Origin: JAVBPA01 sp031549925
GTDB lineage: Bacteria > Bacillota > Clostridia > Oscillospirales > CAG-272
Assembly (NCBI GenBank): GCA_031549925.1
Contig: JAVBPA010000105.1
Coordinates: 1-19,454 of the forward strand
Direction of reading: 5' to 3'
DNA: 19,454 bases
Part shown: positions 7,790-13,842 of the stretch, piece after piece
Layout: each line of letters opens with the position of its first letter
Numbering within the stretch: the stretch's first letter is position 1
Notes under the pieces: model-generated
The model's database searches: none
Seen by the model: the letters and a program-made list of their open reading frames with translations, nothing else
Told to the model about the DNA's origin: nothing
Translations under genes and position numbers: made by a program

Positions 7790-8026
7790 TTATTGATTTT
7801 TGCGTTTAGGCATAGGTACGGGATCTAAACCTCCGTGACTGTTAAACGGATTACACCTGATTATTCTCCAGGCAGCCAATAAACTCCCGAAAAAAAGCCC
7901 TCTTTTTTGCAAAGCTTCGATCGCATATTGCGAGCATGTGGGATAAAACATACATGCGGGACGAATTTTTGCAGGTGAAATAAATTTCTGGTATATTCTT
8001 ATTAAAAATATAATCATTCTTTTCAT
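7790..8026 (-). CDS. yidD: Membrane protein insertion efficiency factor YidD
   Basis: Small membrane-associated protein thought to assist YidC-dependent insertion. It has 78 residues, normal for the family, with an amphipathic start (LIRIYQKFISP), three cysteines (Cys25, Cys31, Cys58) and the conserved pattern YPTCSQYAIEAL followed by RCNPFNSHGGLDPVP. The ATG overlaps the rnpA stop in ATGA, so translation is probably coupled to rnpA; there is no strong ribosome binding site of its own. Confidence 0.95.
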   Translation of the reverse strand: MKRMIIFLIRIYQKFISPAKIRPACMFYPTCSQYAIEALQKRGLFFGSLLAAWRIIRCNPFNSHGGLDPVPMPKRKNQ

Positions 8027-8448
8027 TTTTGTCTGATATTATTATCTAAATTGTTTTTATGTTGATTTACTGTATTTTCAGCCATGTCAAGACGTCTGAA
8101 AGCAGCACAAAAATCAGCCGCTACTTCATGTAAGGAAGCTTCCAAAATACTTTCCCGCGCGACAATAACAATCAAAAAACCTTTTTTTACAGAAATTTCA
8201 CCGTCGGCTTTTCTGTATGCTTCACGCATGATACGTTTGCATCTGTTCCGTTGTACTGCTCCGCCGATTTTTTTGCCAACTGTAAGCCCTATCCGGTTTA
8301 ATGCCGTTTTAGCCGGATTTTCTTTTTTGTATTTTTGCCATTTTAAATCGCGGAGCACATATACAACGGTATTTTTGCCCACGAACTTTTTACCTTTTTG
8401 ATATACTTTTGAAAAAAGGTGATTTTCATTTAACGCAAATAGTTTCAT
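8023..8448 (-). CDS. rnpA: Ribonuclease P protein component
   Basis: Protein subunit of RNase P, which with the RNA subunit removes 5' leaders from tRNA precursors. The 141 residues include the RNR signature QRNRCKRIMREAYR (66-79, with Arg67, Asn68, Arg69) and the preceding GLTVGKKIGGAV. A 25-residue Asn-rich end goes beyond the core fold. The ATG at 8448 has no proper ribosome binding site: the palindromic repeat ends at GCGTAC only nine bases before the ATG, and the remaining bases read CGGTAA-like sequence. The repeat may have replaced the native leader, or translation may rely on the repeat hairpin. It follows rpmH after 257 bases and overlaps yidD by four bases. Confidence 0.94.
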   Translation of the reverse strand: MKLFALNENHLFSKVYQKGKKFVGKNTVVYVLRDLKWQKYKKENPAKTALNRIGLTVGKKIGGAVQRNRCKRIMREAYRKADGEISVKKGFLIVIVARESILEASLHEVAADFCAAFRRLDMAENTVNQHKNNLDNNIRQK

Positions 8449-8454
8449 TTACCG

Positions 8455-8516
8455 GTACGCAAACTTTTTGAAAAAAGTTTGACAAAAACTTTTACTCTGA
8501 TTTTTTTCGGTTTATA
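8455..8516 (-). repeat. Palindromic repeat copy next to rnpA
   Basis: Minus-strand copy of the family seen at 2205-2454, from AACCGAAAAA to GCGTAC, with the same CAAACTTTTT/AAAAAGTTTG palindrome. It ends six to nine bases before the rnpA ATG. Confidence 0.92.
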
Positions 8517-8533
8517 GAAGGGGGGCTTTTGAA

Positions 8534-8593
8534 GTACGCAAACTTTTTGAAAAAAGTTTGACAAAAACTTTTACTTGATTTTTTTCGGTTATA
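8534..8593 (-). repeat. Second palindromic repeat copy before rnpA
   Basis: Minus-strand copy with the same core and GCGTAC end, 79 bases from the first. A G/C-rich spacer holding AGGGGGGC (plus strand) separates the two. Orientation relative to rnpA matches that of the four copies relative to spoIIE. Confidence 0.92.
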
Positions 8594-8627
8594 TAAAGAG
8601 AGTTTTGGTTTTTTTAAAAATGCAAAC

Positions 8628-8683
8628 AAAAACAGAAGGACGGAAAATAACAAATCTTCCATTCCTTCCATCTTCCGTTTCTG
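8628..8683 (-). terminator. Possible attenuator between rpmH and rnpA
   Basis: On the minus strand CAGAAACGGAA and its partner TTCCGT..TTCTG form an 11-base-pair stem with a 2-base bulge and a long loop, followed directly by TTTTTG. It lies 22 bases after the rpmH stop and could release part of the transcripts, so that L34 message exceeds that of the downstream genes. Confidence 0.5.
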
Positions 8684-8705
8684 GAATAATAATATCAACT
8701 TAAAA

Positions 8706-8840
8706 TTAATACGTGAGTTTTGCTCTGCCCTTAGCACGTCTTCTTTTGAGTACTTTTCTACCGTTGGCAGTAGACATTCTCTTTCTGAATCCATGTTCTT
8801 TTTGACGCTGTCTCTTTTTGGGCTGGTATGTTCTAAGCAT
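8706..8840 (-). CDS. rpmH: 50S ribosomal protein L34
   Basis: Small basic protein of the large ribosomal subunit. The 44 residues MLRTYQPKKRQRQKEHGFRKR onward, ending in VLKRRRAKGRAKLTY, match L34 over its whole length (shown in pieces; 44 is the usual length). The ATG at 8840 has GAAAGGGG eight bases upstream. A longer in-frame version from 8930 exists but adds 30 non-conserved residues and covers the leader hairpin, so it is rejected. First gene of the rpmH-rnpA-yidD-yidC-khpB operon. Confidence 0.97.
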   Translation of the reverse strand: MLRTYQPKKRQRQKEHGFRKRMSTANGRKVLKRRRAKGRAKLTY

Positions 8841-8872
8841 GAGCTGCACCCCTTTCTGTAATTGAGTTAAAC

Positions 8873-8929
8873 TGCGGGAAATGATATGATAAATCCGCTT
8901 TAGTAGCTGCCGGTTCTGCATGTCCCGCA
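8873..8929 (-). other. Hairpin in the rpmH leader
   Basis: TGCGGGAAATG (8873-8883) and CATGTCCCGCA (8919-8929) are complementary at 10 of 11 positions around a 35-base loop. The structure would lie in the transcript about 17 bases before the rpmH ribosome binding site. It could be a regulatory or processing element; no known L34 leader class is recognised. Confidence 0.5.
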
Positions 8930-9122
8930 ATAAAACCTTAAGCTAACGATACAAAACAAGAATCGTATGGAAATTCATTCATACAAATCGTACATGATAA
9001 TCTCTGCTGAAACCGCATGAAATTTTCTTTTAAAATGTATAAATATCTCCGCCGGATCTCCAAAATTATATAATAAACCGCATAAAAAAATCATACGCGG
9101 ACTTTTGTGCACCGTGTCCTAT

Positions 9123-9152
9123 ATTATATACTTATGCGCTTTGTTTTGTCAA
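9123..9152 (-). promoter_or_regulatory. Promoter of the rpmH operon
   Basis: On the minus strand a perfect TTGACA (9152-9147) and a perfect TATAAT (9128-9123) are 18 bases apart, a sigma-A consensus promoter. Transcription would start near 9116, leaving a leader of about 275 bases before rpmH. Confidence 0.85.
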
Positions 9153-9255
9153 TACCTTTTATCAAAAAATTCAAGACAAACAAAACAATACACAGCTGTT
9201 TTATATAACTCCTCTGAAATTTAATTATAAACCGTACGGCAAAAAACGTTTTTTG

Positions 9256-9278
9256 TTACTTTTTTTCAAAAAAAGTAA
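9256..9278 (+). repeat. Palindrome resembling the dispersed repeat
   Basis: TTACTTTTTTT and AAAAAAAGTAA form an 11-base-pair inverted repeat around one C. With the preceding GTTTTTTG and following ATGCG it resembles the core of the repeat at 2205-2454, in the orientation of dnaA. It may be a diverged member. Confidence 0.45.
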
Positions 9279-9381
9279 ATGCGTTAAACTGCCTCTTCTT
9301 TTCTTTTTTCTATGTGTCCTTGCAATCAAAAAAATAACGGACTTTAGTTATTATATATCTTTTTTGTTGTTAAAATAGTAC

Positions 9382-9410
9382 TTGTAAAATGGGAACAGTT
9401 ATGTTATAAT
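9382..9410 (+). promoter_or_regulatory. dnaA promoter with extended -10
   Basis: TTGTAA (9382-9387), a 17-base spacer, then TATAAT (9405-9410) preceded by TGT, which forms an extended -10. The start would be near 9417, about 34 bases before the dnaA ATG. Confidence 0.8.
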
Positions 9411-9450
9411 GTTTAGGTATATATAATATAATAAGAAAGGATTTTACGGC

Positions 9451-10848
9451 ATGGAAACATACAACGGTATTTGGGAGCGCGTTTATGCCGTCATAGAAGA
9501 GGAACTCAAGCCAACCCTTTTCGAACTTTGGTTTTCTGATGTGCGTCTTGGACTGCTTACCGAAAAAGACGCGTATTTGGTAACAACTACTGATTTTAAA
9601 AAAGATATATTAGAAAAAAAATATACAGAACTTACCGCAAAAAGCTTTTTTAGTGTACTCGGATTTGAGATAACTCCTCACTTCTATTCTACCGAAAAAG
9701 CTCCTCTTGATTTTTCTATACTCGATTCCGACAATTCTGATATACAGGTAACATCTTCATCAGAAAACACCGAAGCCAATGTAAATGAAAATTCGCCTGA
9801 TCCGAAAGATCCCACTGTTCCCAGCTCACACCGTGTAGAATATACTTTTGACAATTTTATAGTGGGGAATTCGAACAGATTTGCACACGCCGCCGCGATA
9901 GCGGTTGCCGAAAATCCCGCTTCCGATTATAACCCTCTTTTTATTCACGGAGCAAGCGGACTCGGTAAAACTCACCTTATGTGGGCGATAATGAATTATA
10001 TAAGCGACCGCCGCCGCGAAACAAATCTTATATATGTAAAAGGCGATGATTTTACAAATCAGATGATTGAAAGCATCCGCCGCGAAACAACTTCTCGTTT
10101 CAGGGAAAAGTACCGCCGTGCGGATGTTTTATTAATAGATGATATTCAGTTTATAGCGGGAAAAGACAGCACACAGGAAGAGTTTTTCCACACATTCAAC
10201 GCTTTATACGAAGACCATAAGCAAATTATTATGACCTCCGACCGTCCTCCGAGAGATATTAAAACACTTGAAGACCGTTTGAAAACCCGTTTTGAATGGG
10301 GTCTTATCGCGGATGTCCAGCCTCCGGACTTTGAACTCCGGATAGCTATTATGAAAAATAAAGCCGAGAATTTGAAAATTTCCATGTCCGATGATGTTCT
10401 TACATTTTTAGCCGAAAATCTCCGTTCCAATGTCCGCCAGCTTGAGGGTGCGATAAAAAAACTCGGAGCGCAGAGTTTTTTAACGGGTGTTCCGATTACA
10501 AAAGATCTTGCAATCAGCTGCGTTTCTGATCTTTTAACCGGTTCCGAGCCTGTCAGTGTGACGGTAGACCGGATTTTGGATCAGGTTTCAAAAAAATACG
10601 ACGTTACGGTAGACGATTTAAAAAGCAAGAAGAGAACTAAAGAAATAGCCTCGGCAAGACATATATCCATATATCTTATGAGAAAGCTTACTGATATGTC
10701 GACTCCGGCAATCGGAAAAATAATAGGGCGCGATCATACGACTATTATGAATTCTCTCGACGTCATCGAAAGCGAAATAAAAGTAAATTCTTTAACCGAA
10801 CTTGAAATAAACGAACTTATCAAAGATATAAAAGAAACTTCCGTTTGA
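9451..10848 (+). CDS. dnaA: Chromosomal replication initiator DnaA
   Basis: AAA+ ATPase that binds DnaA boxes and opens the origin. The 465 residues show domain I (about 1-80, with FELWFSDV), a variable acidic linker (about 85-128), the AAA+ core starting at YTFDNFIVGNSNRFAHAAA, Walker A GASGLGKT (167-174), Walker B VLLIDDIQF (Asp230, Asp231) and the sensor region. The C-terminal DNA-binding domain has ARHISIYLMR (402-411) and GRDHTTIM (426-433). AAAGGA nine bases upstream supports the ATG. The usual Walker A form is GGVGLGKT; Ala-Ser here is a mild variant. It heads the plus-strand replication block, with its own promoter. Confidence 0.98.
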   Translation: METYNGIWERVYAVIEEELKPTLFELWFSDVRLGLLTEKDAYLVTTTDFKKDILEKKYTELTAKSFFSVLGFEITPHFYSTEKAPLDFSILDSDNSDIQVTSSSENTEANVNENSPDPKDPTVPSSHRVEYTFDNFIVGNSNRFAHAAAIAVAENPASDYNPLFIHGASGLGKTHLMWAIMNYISDRRRETNLIYVKGDDFTNQMIESIRRETTSRFREKYRRADVLLIDDIQFIAGKDSTQEEFFHTFNALYEDHKQIIMTSDRPPRDIKTLEDRLKTRFEWGLIADVQPPDFELRIAIMKNKAENLKISMSDDVLTFLAENLRSNVRQLEGAIKKLGAQSFLTGVPITKDLAISCVSDLLTGSEPVSVTVDRILDQVSKKYDVTVDDLKSKKRTKEIASARHISIYLMRKLTDMSTPAIGKIIGRDHTTIMNSLDVIESEIKVNSLTELEINELIKDIKETSV

Positions 10849-10873
10849 TCGATTATACAATGATACAAATCTT

Positions 10874-10920
10874 TTCTGCACATTTAAATTATCCACAGCT
10901 GTGTAAAACGATGTGGAAAA
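10874..10920. promoter_or_regulatory. Cluster of four DnaA boxes
   Basis: TTCTGCACA (10874-10882, plus), TTATCCACA (10889-10897, plus, perfect), TTTTACACA (10900-10908, minus) and TTTTCCACA (10912-10920, minus), measured against TTATNCACA. The two middle boxes face each other two bases apart. This tight group is probably the main DnaA loading site. Confidence 0.8.
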
Positions 10921-10979
10921 ACCGACATGACGGATTTTTCTTTATAAATCATTTTAAAAGAAAAAATTTCAAAAACGGA

Positions 10980-10988
10980 TTTTGCACA
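10980..10988 (+). promoter_or_regulatory. DnaA box, one mismatch
   Basis: TTTTGCACA on the plus strand, between the main cluster and the AT-rich stretch. Confidence 0.55.
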
Positions 10989-11066
10989 GATTTATACAGT
11001 ACATGCAAACAGTATATCTGCGGGAATACATATCAAAAAATCAGTTGTATGTACTTATAAAAAGGG

Positions 11067-11075
11067 TTTTGCACA
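11067..11075 (+). promoter_or_regulatory. DnaA box, one mismatch
   Basis: TTTTGCACA on the plus strand, identical to the box at 10980 and about 40 bases before the AT-rich stretch. Confidence 0.55.
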
Positions 11076-11191
11076 TTATAAACACCCCCTAATACTGCTT
11101 CTGCTGCTACTATCTCTTATAATTAATCTTTATATATCTCTTTTTTAGATCATATATGGATCTCAAAATAATAAAAAGTTACAGAAAAAGC

Positions 11192-11196
11192 GAGGA
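11192..11196 (+). promoter_or_regulatory. dnaN ribosome binding site for a GTG start
   Basis: GAGGA ten bases before GTG at 11207. The upstream ATG at 11156 has only a T-rich run before it, so this site favours the GTG. Confidence 0.65.
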
Positions 11197-11206
11197 AAAA
11201 AAAGAA

Positions 11207-12343
11207 GTGAAAATATATCTGCAAAAAAGTGATTTTATGACGGCTTTAAATCCGCTCATGGGATGTGTTTCAAATAAAAATACACTCACGTCAATTGAAG
11301 GAATTTTAATTGAGACAGAGGGAAACGACTGCTGCGTTCTTTCGTCTTTCGATCTTGAAAAAGGAGTCAGATTAAAAACTCAGGCTTCCGTTGAAGAAAG
11401 CGGCAGCTTTATTATAAATGCGGTAAAACTGAACCAGATTATACGCATAATGCCCGAAGAGGGGATTACAATTGAGGTTGATAAACGCAATGTTACGAAA
11501 ATTTACAGCGGACGTTCTTCTTTTGAACTTCATGCCTTAAACGGAGAGGATTTTCCCAATCTTCCGGATTTGAATACCGATGGCGGTTTTGACGTAAAAC
11601 AGGGGGATTTGAAAAGTTTAATAGGTCGTACAATGTTTGCCGTAGCTCAAAATGATCAGAGACCGGCTTTGAACGGAGCGTTTTTTTCAATATCAGGAAA
11701 CAAAATAAATGTAGTGGGATGCGACAGCAACCGCCTTGCCATAAATTCAAAATCGTATGAAGGCAGCTCTTTTGACGGAGCCGATGCCGTAAAATTTATA
11801 ATTCCCGGAAAATCACTCGGGGAGCTCGCAAAATTATTATCCGACGAGGATGAAAATGTTACGGTTAAACTTGCAAGAAAACATTGCGTTTTTAAAATCG
11901 GGAACATAAACTTTTTTACAAGATTTATTGACGAAGAATATATCGACTATGAGCGTTTTATACCAAAAAACAGTAAAATATTTGTCGATATTGACAGATC
12001 AGAACTGCTTTTAGGTCTTGAAAGAGCCATGCTTGTAACAGAAGATAAAAGTATGGGGCAATCAAAAAATTCACTGAAATGCGGTTTTGAAAATGATGTG
12101 CTGATACTTACATCAAATTCTGTAACAAGCAGATTTTATGACGAAATATTAGTAAACAAAACCGGAGATAACATAGAAATAGGATTTAACTGCCGGTATT
12201 TATATGATGCTGTTAAAGCCAGCAGTAGCGATAAATTGAAATTATCACTTTCAACGCCTCTTATGAGTATGATTGTTCAGGGTGCGGAAGAAACTCAGGA
12301 AAACAGCTTTTTATATCTGGTTCTTCCCGTTAAGCTTCAGTAA
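11207..12343 (+). CDS. dnaN: DNA polymerase III beta subunit, sliding clamp
   Basis: Forms the ring-shaped dimer that holds polymerase III on DNA. With the GTG start at 11207 it has 378 residues, and the N-terminus MKIYLQKSDFMTALNPLMG aligns with the family start. An ATG at 11156 would add 17 unmatched residues and has no ribosome binding site. Visible family features are the SIEGILIE strand near residue 30 (Ser where TLPIL-type clamps have Pro-Ile), ALNGAFFSI and SNRLAINSK in the middle domain, and the final FLYLVLPVKLQ, the usual clamp C-terminus that shapes the peptide-binding pocket. It is followed 19 bases later by recF; the small S4-domain gene often found between them is absent. Confidence 0.96.
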   Translation: MKIYLQKSDFMTALNPLMGCVSNKNTLTSIEGILIETEGNDCCVLSSFDLEKGVRLKTQASVEESGSFIINAVKLNQIIRIMPEEGITIEVDKRNVTKIYSGRSSFELHALNGEDFPNLPDLNTDGGFDVKQGDLKSLIGRTMFAVAQNDQRPALNGAFFSISGNKINVVGCDSNRLAINSKSYEGSSFDGADAVKFIIPGKSLGELAKLLSDEDENVTVKLARKHCVFKIGNINFFTRFIDEEYIDYERFIPKNSKIFVDIDRSELLLGLERAMLVTEDKSMGQSKNSLKCGFENDVLILTSNSVTSRFYDEILVNKTGDNIEIGFNCRYLYDAVKASSSDKLKLSLSTPLMSMIVQGAEETQENSFLYLVLPVKLQ

Positions 12344-12362
12344 ACAATATAAAAATAAATAA

Positions 12363-13430
12363 ATGATTATCGAAAGTATAGCTTATAAGTCGTTTCGGTG
12401 CATAAGCGAAGCGGAAATTAAACCCTGCGCCACAACAAATATCTTTTTAGGGAACAACGCGGAAGGAAAAACCGCTGCACTCGAAGGTATTTTTATGTTT
12501 GCCCAGGGCAGGAGCTTCCGCGGAGCAAAGGAAGAAGAAATAATAAAATTTGACGAAGAAATTGCTTCTGTCGAATTGATTTTTTCGGATAAAGCAAGAC
12601 GTCAGAAGCTTGAAATGCGTTTTTCAAGAGACGGGAAGCGCAGATACATCCGGAACGGAGTATCTATGGAACGGCTTTCCGAATTTATCGGATGTTTTCG
12701 TGCCGTAGTTTTCTGTCCGGACGATTTGTCGATAGTCAGGGACGGTCCCGCCGTCAGAAGAAAAATGCTCGACTGCGCCATATCTCAGCTTGATCCGGCG
12801 TATTTAAGGGAGCTTCAGAAATACAGCAATATACTGGCTCACAGAAATTCGCTTATAAAAAATTATTACACCGACCCCGCTTCATATAACGACACAATTG
12901 ACATTTGGACGGATTCTCTTGCGGTTTCGGCTGAAATTATATCGGGAAAGCGGTTTGATTATACGGAAAAATTAAACGCGGCTGTCGAAAATATTTTTTC
13001 CGAGATGACCGGAGGGCGCGAAAATCCGTCGTTCGTTTATTCGGCAAAAAAAACCGCCGATGAATACAAAACGCTGCTGAAAGCTTCACGCGAGAGGGAA
13101 ATAAAAGCGGGTGTTACTTTATATGGAGTGCACAGGGGCGATATCGAAATAAAATTAAACGGTTTGGAAGCAAAAACCTTTGCCTCTCAGGGGCAGCAGA
13201 GGAGTTTGGCGCTTGCCGCTAAAATAGCGGAAGGCCGAATTTCTAAAACGGAAACGGGAGACGATCCGGTTTATCTCTTTGACGACATATTCAGCGAGCT
13301 TGACGGCTCAAGACGCAAATTTTTGATATCGGGACTCGGCGGAGTGCAGATTTTTATAACTTCATGCGAAAAAATAGAAAATTTCGCCCTCTCCTTCTTA
13401 GTAAAAAACGGAACTTATACAGCAATGTAA
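12363..13430 (+). CDS. recF: DNA replication and repair protein RecF
   Basis: SMC-like ATPase that, with RecO and RecR, loads RecA at gaps in single-stranded DNA. The 355 residues start with MIIESIAYKSFR, have Walker A GNNAEGKT (30-37), the ABC-type signature SQGQQRSLALAAKIAEG (about 274-290) and Walker B VYLFDDIFSELD (303-314, with Asp307 and Asp308). Length and start agree with the family. No recognisable ribosome binding site precedes the ATG: the 19-base gap after dnaN is only A and T apart from one C. Translation may depend on dnaN or on the A-rich leader. Confidence 0.95.
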   Translation: MIIESIAYKSFRCISEAEIKPCATTNIFLGNNAEGKTAALEGIFMFAQGRSFRGAKEEEIIKFDEEIASVELIFSDKARRQKLEMRFSRDGKRRYIRNGVSMERLSEFIGCFRAVVFCPDDLSIVRDGPAVRRKMLDCAISQLDPAYLRELQKYSNILAHRNSLIKNYYTDPASYNDTIDIWTDSLAVSAEIISGKRFDYTEKLNAAVENIFSEMTGGRENPSFVYSAKKTADEYKTLLKASREREIKAGVTLYGVHRGDIEIKLNGLEAKTFASQGQQRSLALAAKIAEGRISKTETGDDPVYLFDDIFSELDGSRRKFLISGLGGVQIFITSCEKIENFALSFLVKNGTYTAM

Positions 13431-13476
13431 AAAACGTCAAAAGAAATTTTATAAGATATTAAAAATTCAGAACCGT

Positions 13477-13502
13477 AGTAATTTTTTTGCAAGGAAATTA
13501 CT
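13477..13502. other. Hairpin between recF and remB
   Basis: AGTAATTT and AAATTACT form an 8-base-pair stem around a 10-base loop. On the plus strand A residues follow, not T, so it is not a plus-strand terminator. The rest of the 128-base gap is AT-rich without a clear promoter. Confidence 0.4.
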
Positions 13503-13558
13503 AAAAAAATCGGGTTAAGGCTTTAAAATAACTAAAAATCATAACAAAAGAGTGCTTT

Positions 13559-13798
13559 ATGTATCTTCATTTAGGCAATAATAAAATCATCAGGACAAAA
13601 TCAATAATCGGTATTTTTAACGCGGATACGGCTACTGTTTCATCTGTGACAAAAAAATTTTTAACATGCTGCGAAAAAAGCGGAAAATTGTATTCGGTTA
13701 CAGATGAAATACCCAAATCTTTTATTTTGGACGGCTCCGGTACTGTCTTTATGTCCCAGATATCAGCTTCGGCCCTTATCGGCAGAATAGAGCAATAA
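13559..13798 (+). CDS. remB: Extracellular matrix regulator RemB/YaaB family (DUF370)
   Basis: Small DUF370 protein. In B. subtilis the relatives RemA and RemB act on biofilm matrix genes, RemA as a DNA-binding protein, and remB (yaaB) sits in this same recF-gyrB gap. The 79 residues begin MYLHLGNNKIIRTKSIIGIFN and include DTATVSSVTKKFL and IPKSFIL, in line with the family. The start has an AAAAGAG-type site eight bases upstream. Cytosolic, with no membrane segment. Family assignment is firm from motif and synteny; the function in this organism is inferred. Confidence 0.88.
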   Translation: MYLHLGNNKIIRTKSIIGIFNADTATVSSVTKKFLTCCEKSGKLYSVTDEIPKSFILDGSGTVFMSQISASALIGRIEQ

Positions 13799-13842
13799 AT
13801 TTTCACGCCAAAAGAAAAAACGAAAGGATCAGCATAAATTCA

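Larger units (their letters stand above)
8841..9450. other. Divergent intergenic region rpmH/dnaA
   Basis: These 610 bases hold both divergent promoters, the long rpmH leader (about 275 bases) with a hairpin (8873-8929), and a degenerate repeat-like palindrome (9256-9278). I see no DnaA box with one mismatch or fewer to TTATNCACA here, so this is not the best oriC candidate. No gene is supported. Confidence 0.7.
10849..11206. other. oriC: Probable oriC in the dnaA-dnaN gap
   Basis: This 358-base gap has one perfect DnaA box and five boxes with one mismatch, then an AT-rich stretch (about 11112-11160) that could be the unwinding element. A TATAAT at 11118-11123 may belong to a dnaN promoter, but no good -35 is seen. 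The location matches the origin of many Firmicutes. Confidence 0.75.

Noticed and set aside
8492..8794. 100-residue minus-strand frame overlapping rpmH
   Set aside because: Out of frame with L34, runs through the repeat copies, and matches no family I know.
8841..8930. 30-residue N-terminal extension of L34
   Set aside because: L34 is 44 residues; the extension covers the leader hairpin and the ribosome binding site of the true start.
10845..11060. Small plus-strand reading frame after dnaA
   Set aside because: TTG start, composition of AT-rich DNA, and it covers the DnaA boxes.
11156..11206. ATG start of dnaN 17 codons upstream
   Set aside because: No ribosome binding site and no match to clamp N-termini; the GTG at 11207 fits both.
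13477..13502. Terminator after recF
   Set aside because: The stem is followed by A residues on the plus strand; a T run exists only in the reverse direction, where no gene ends.
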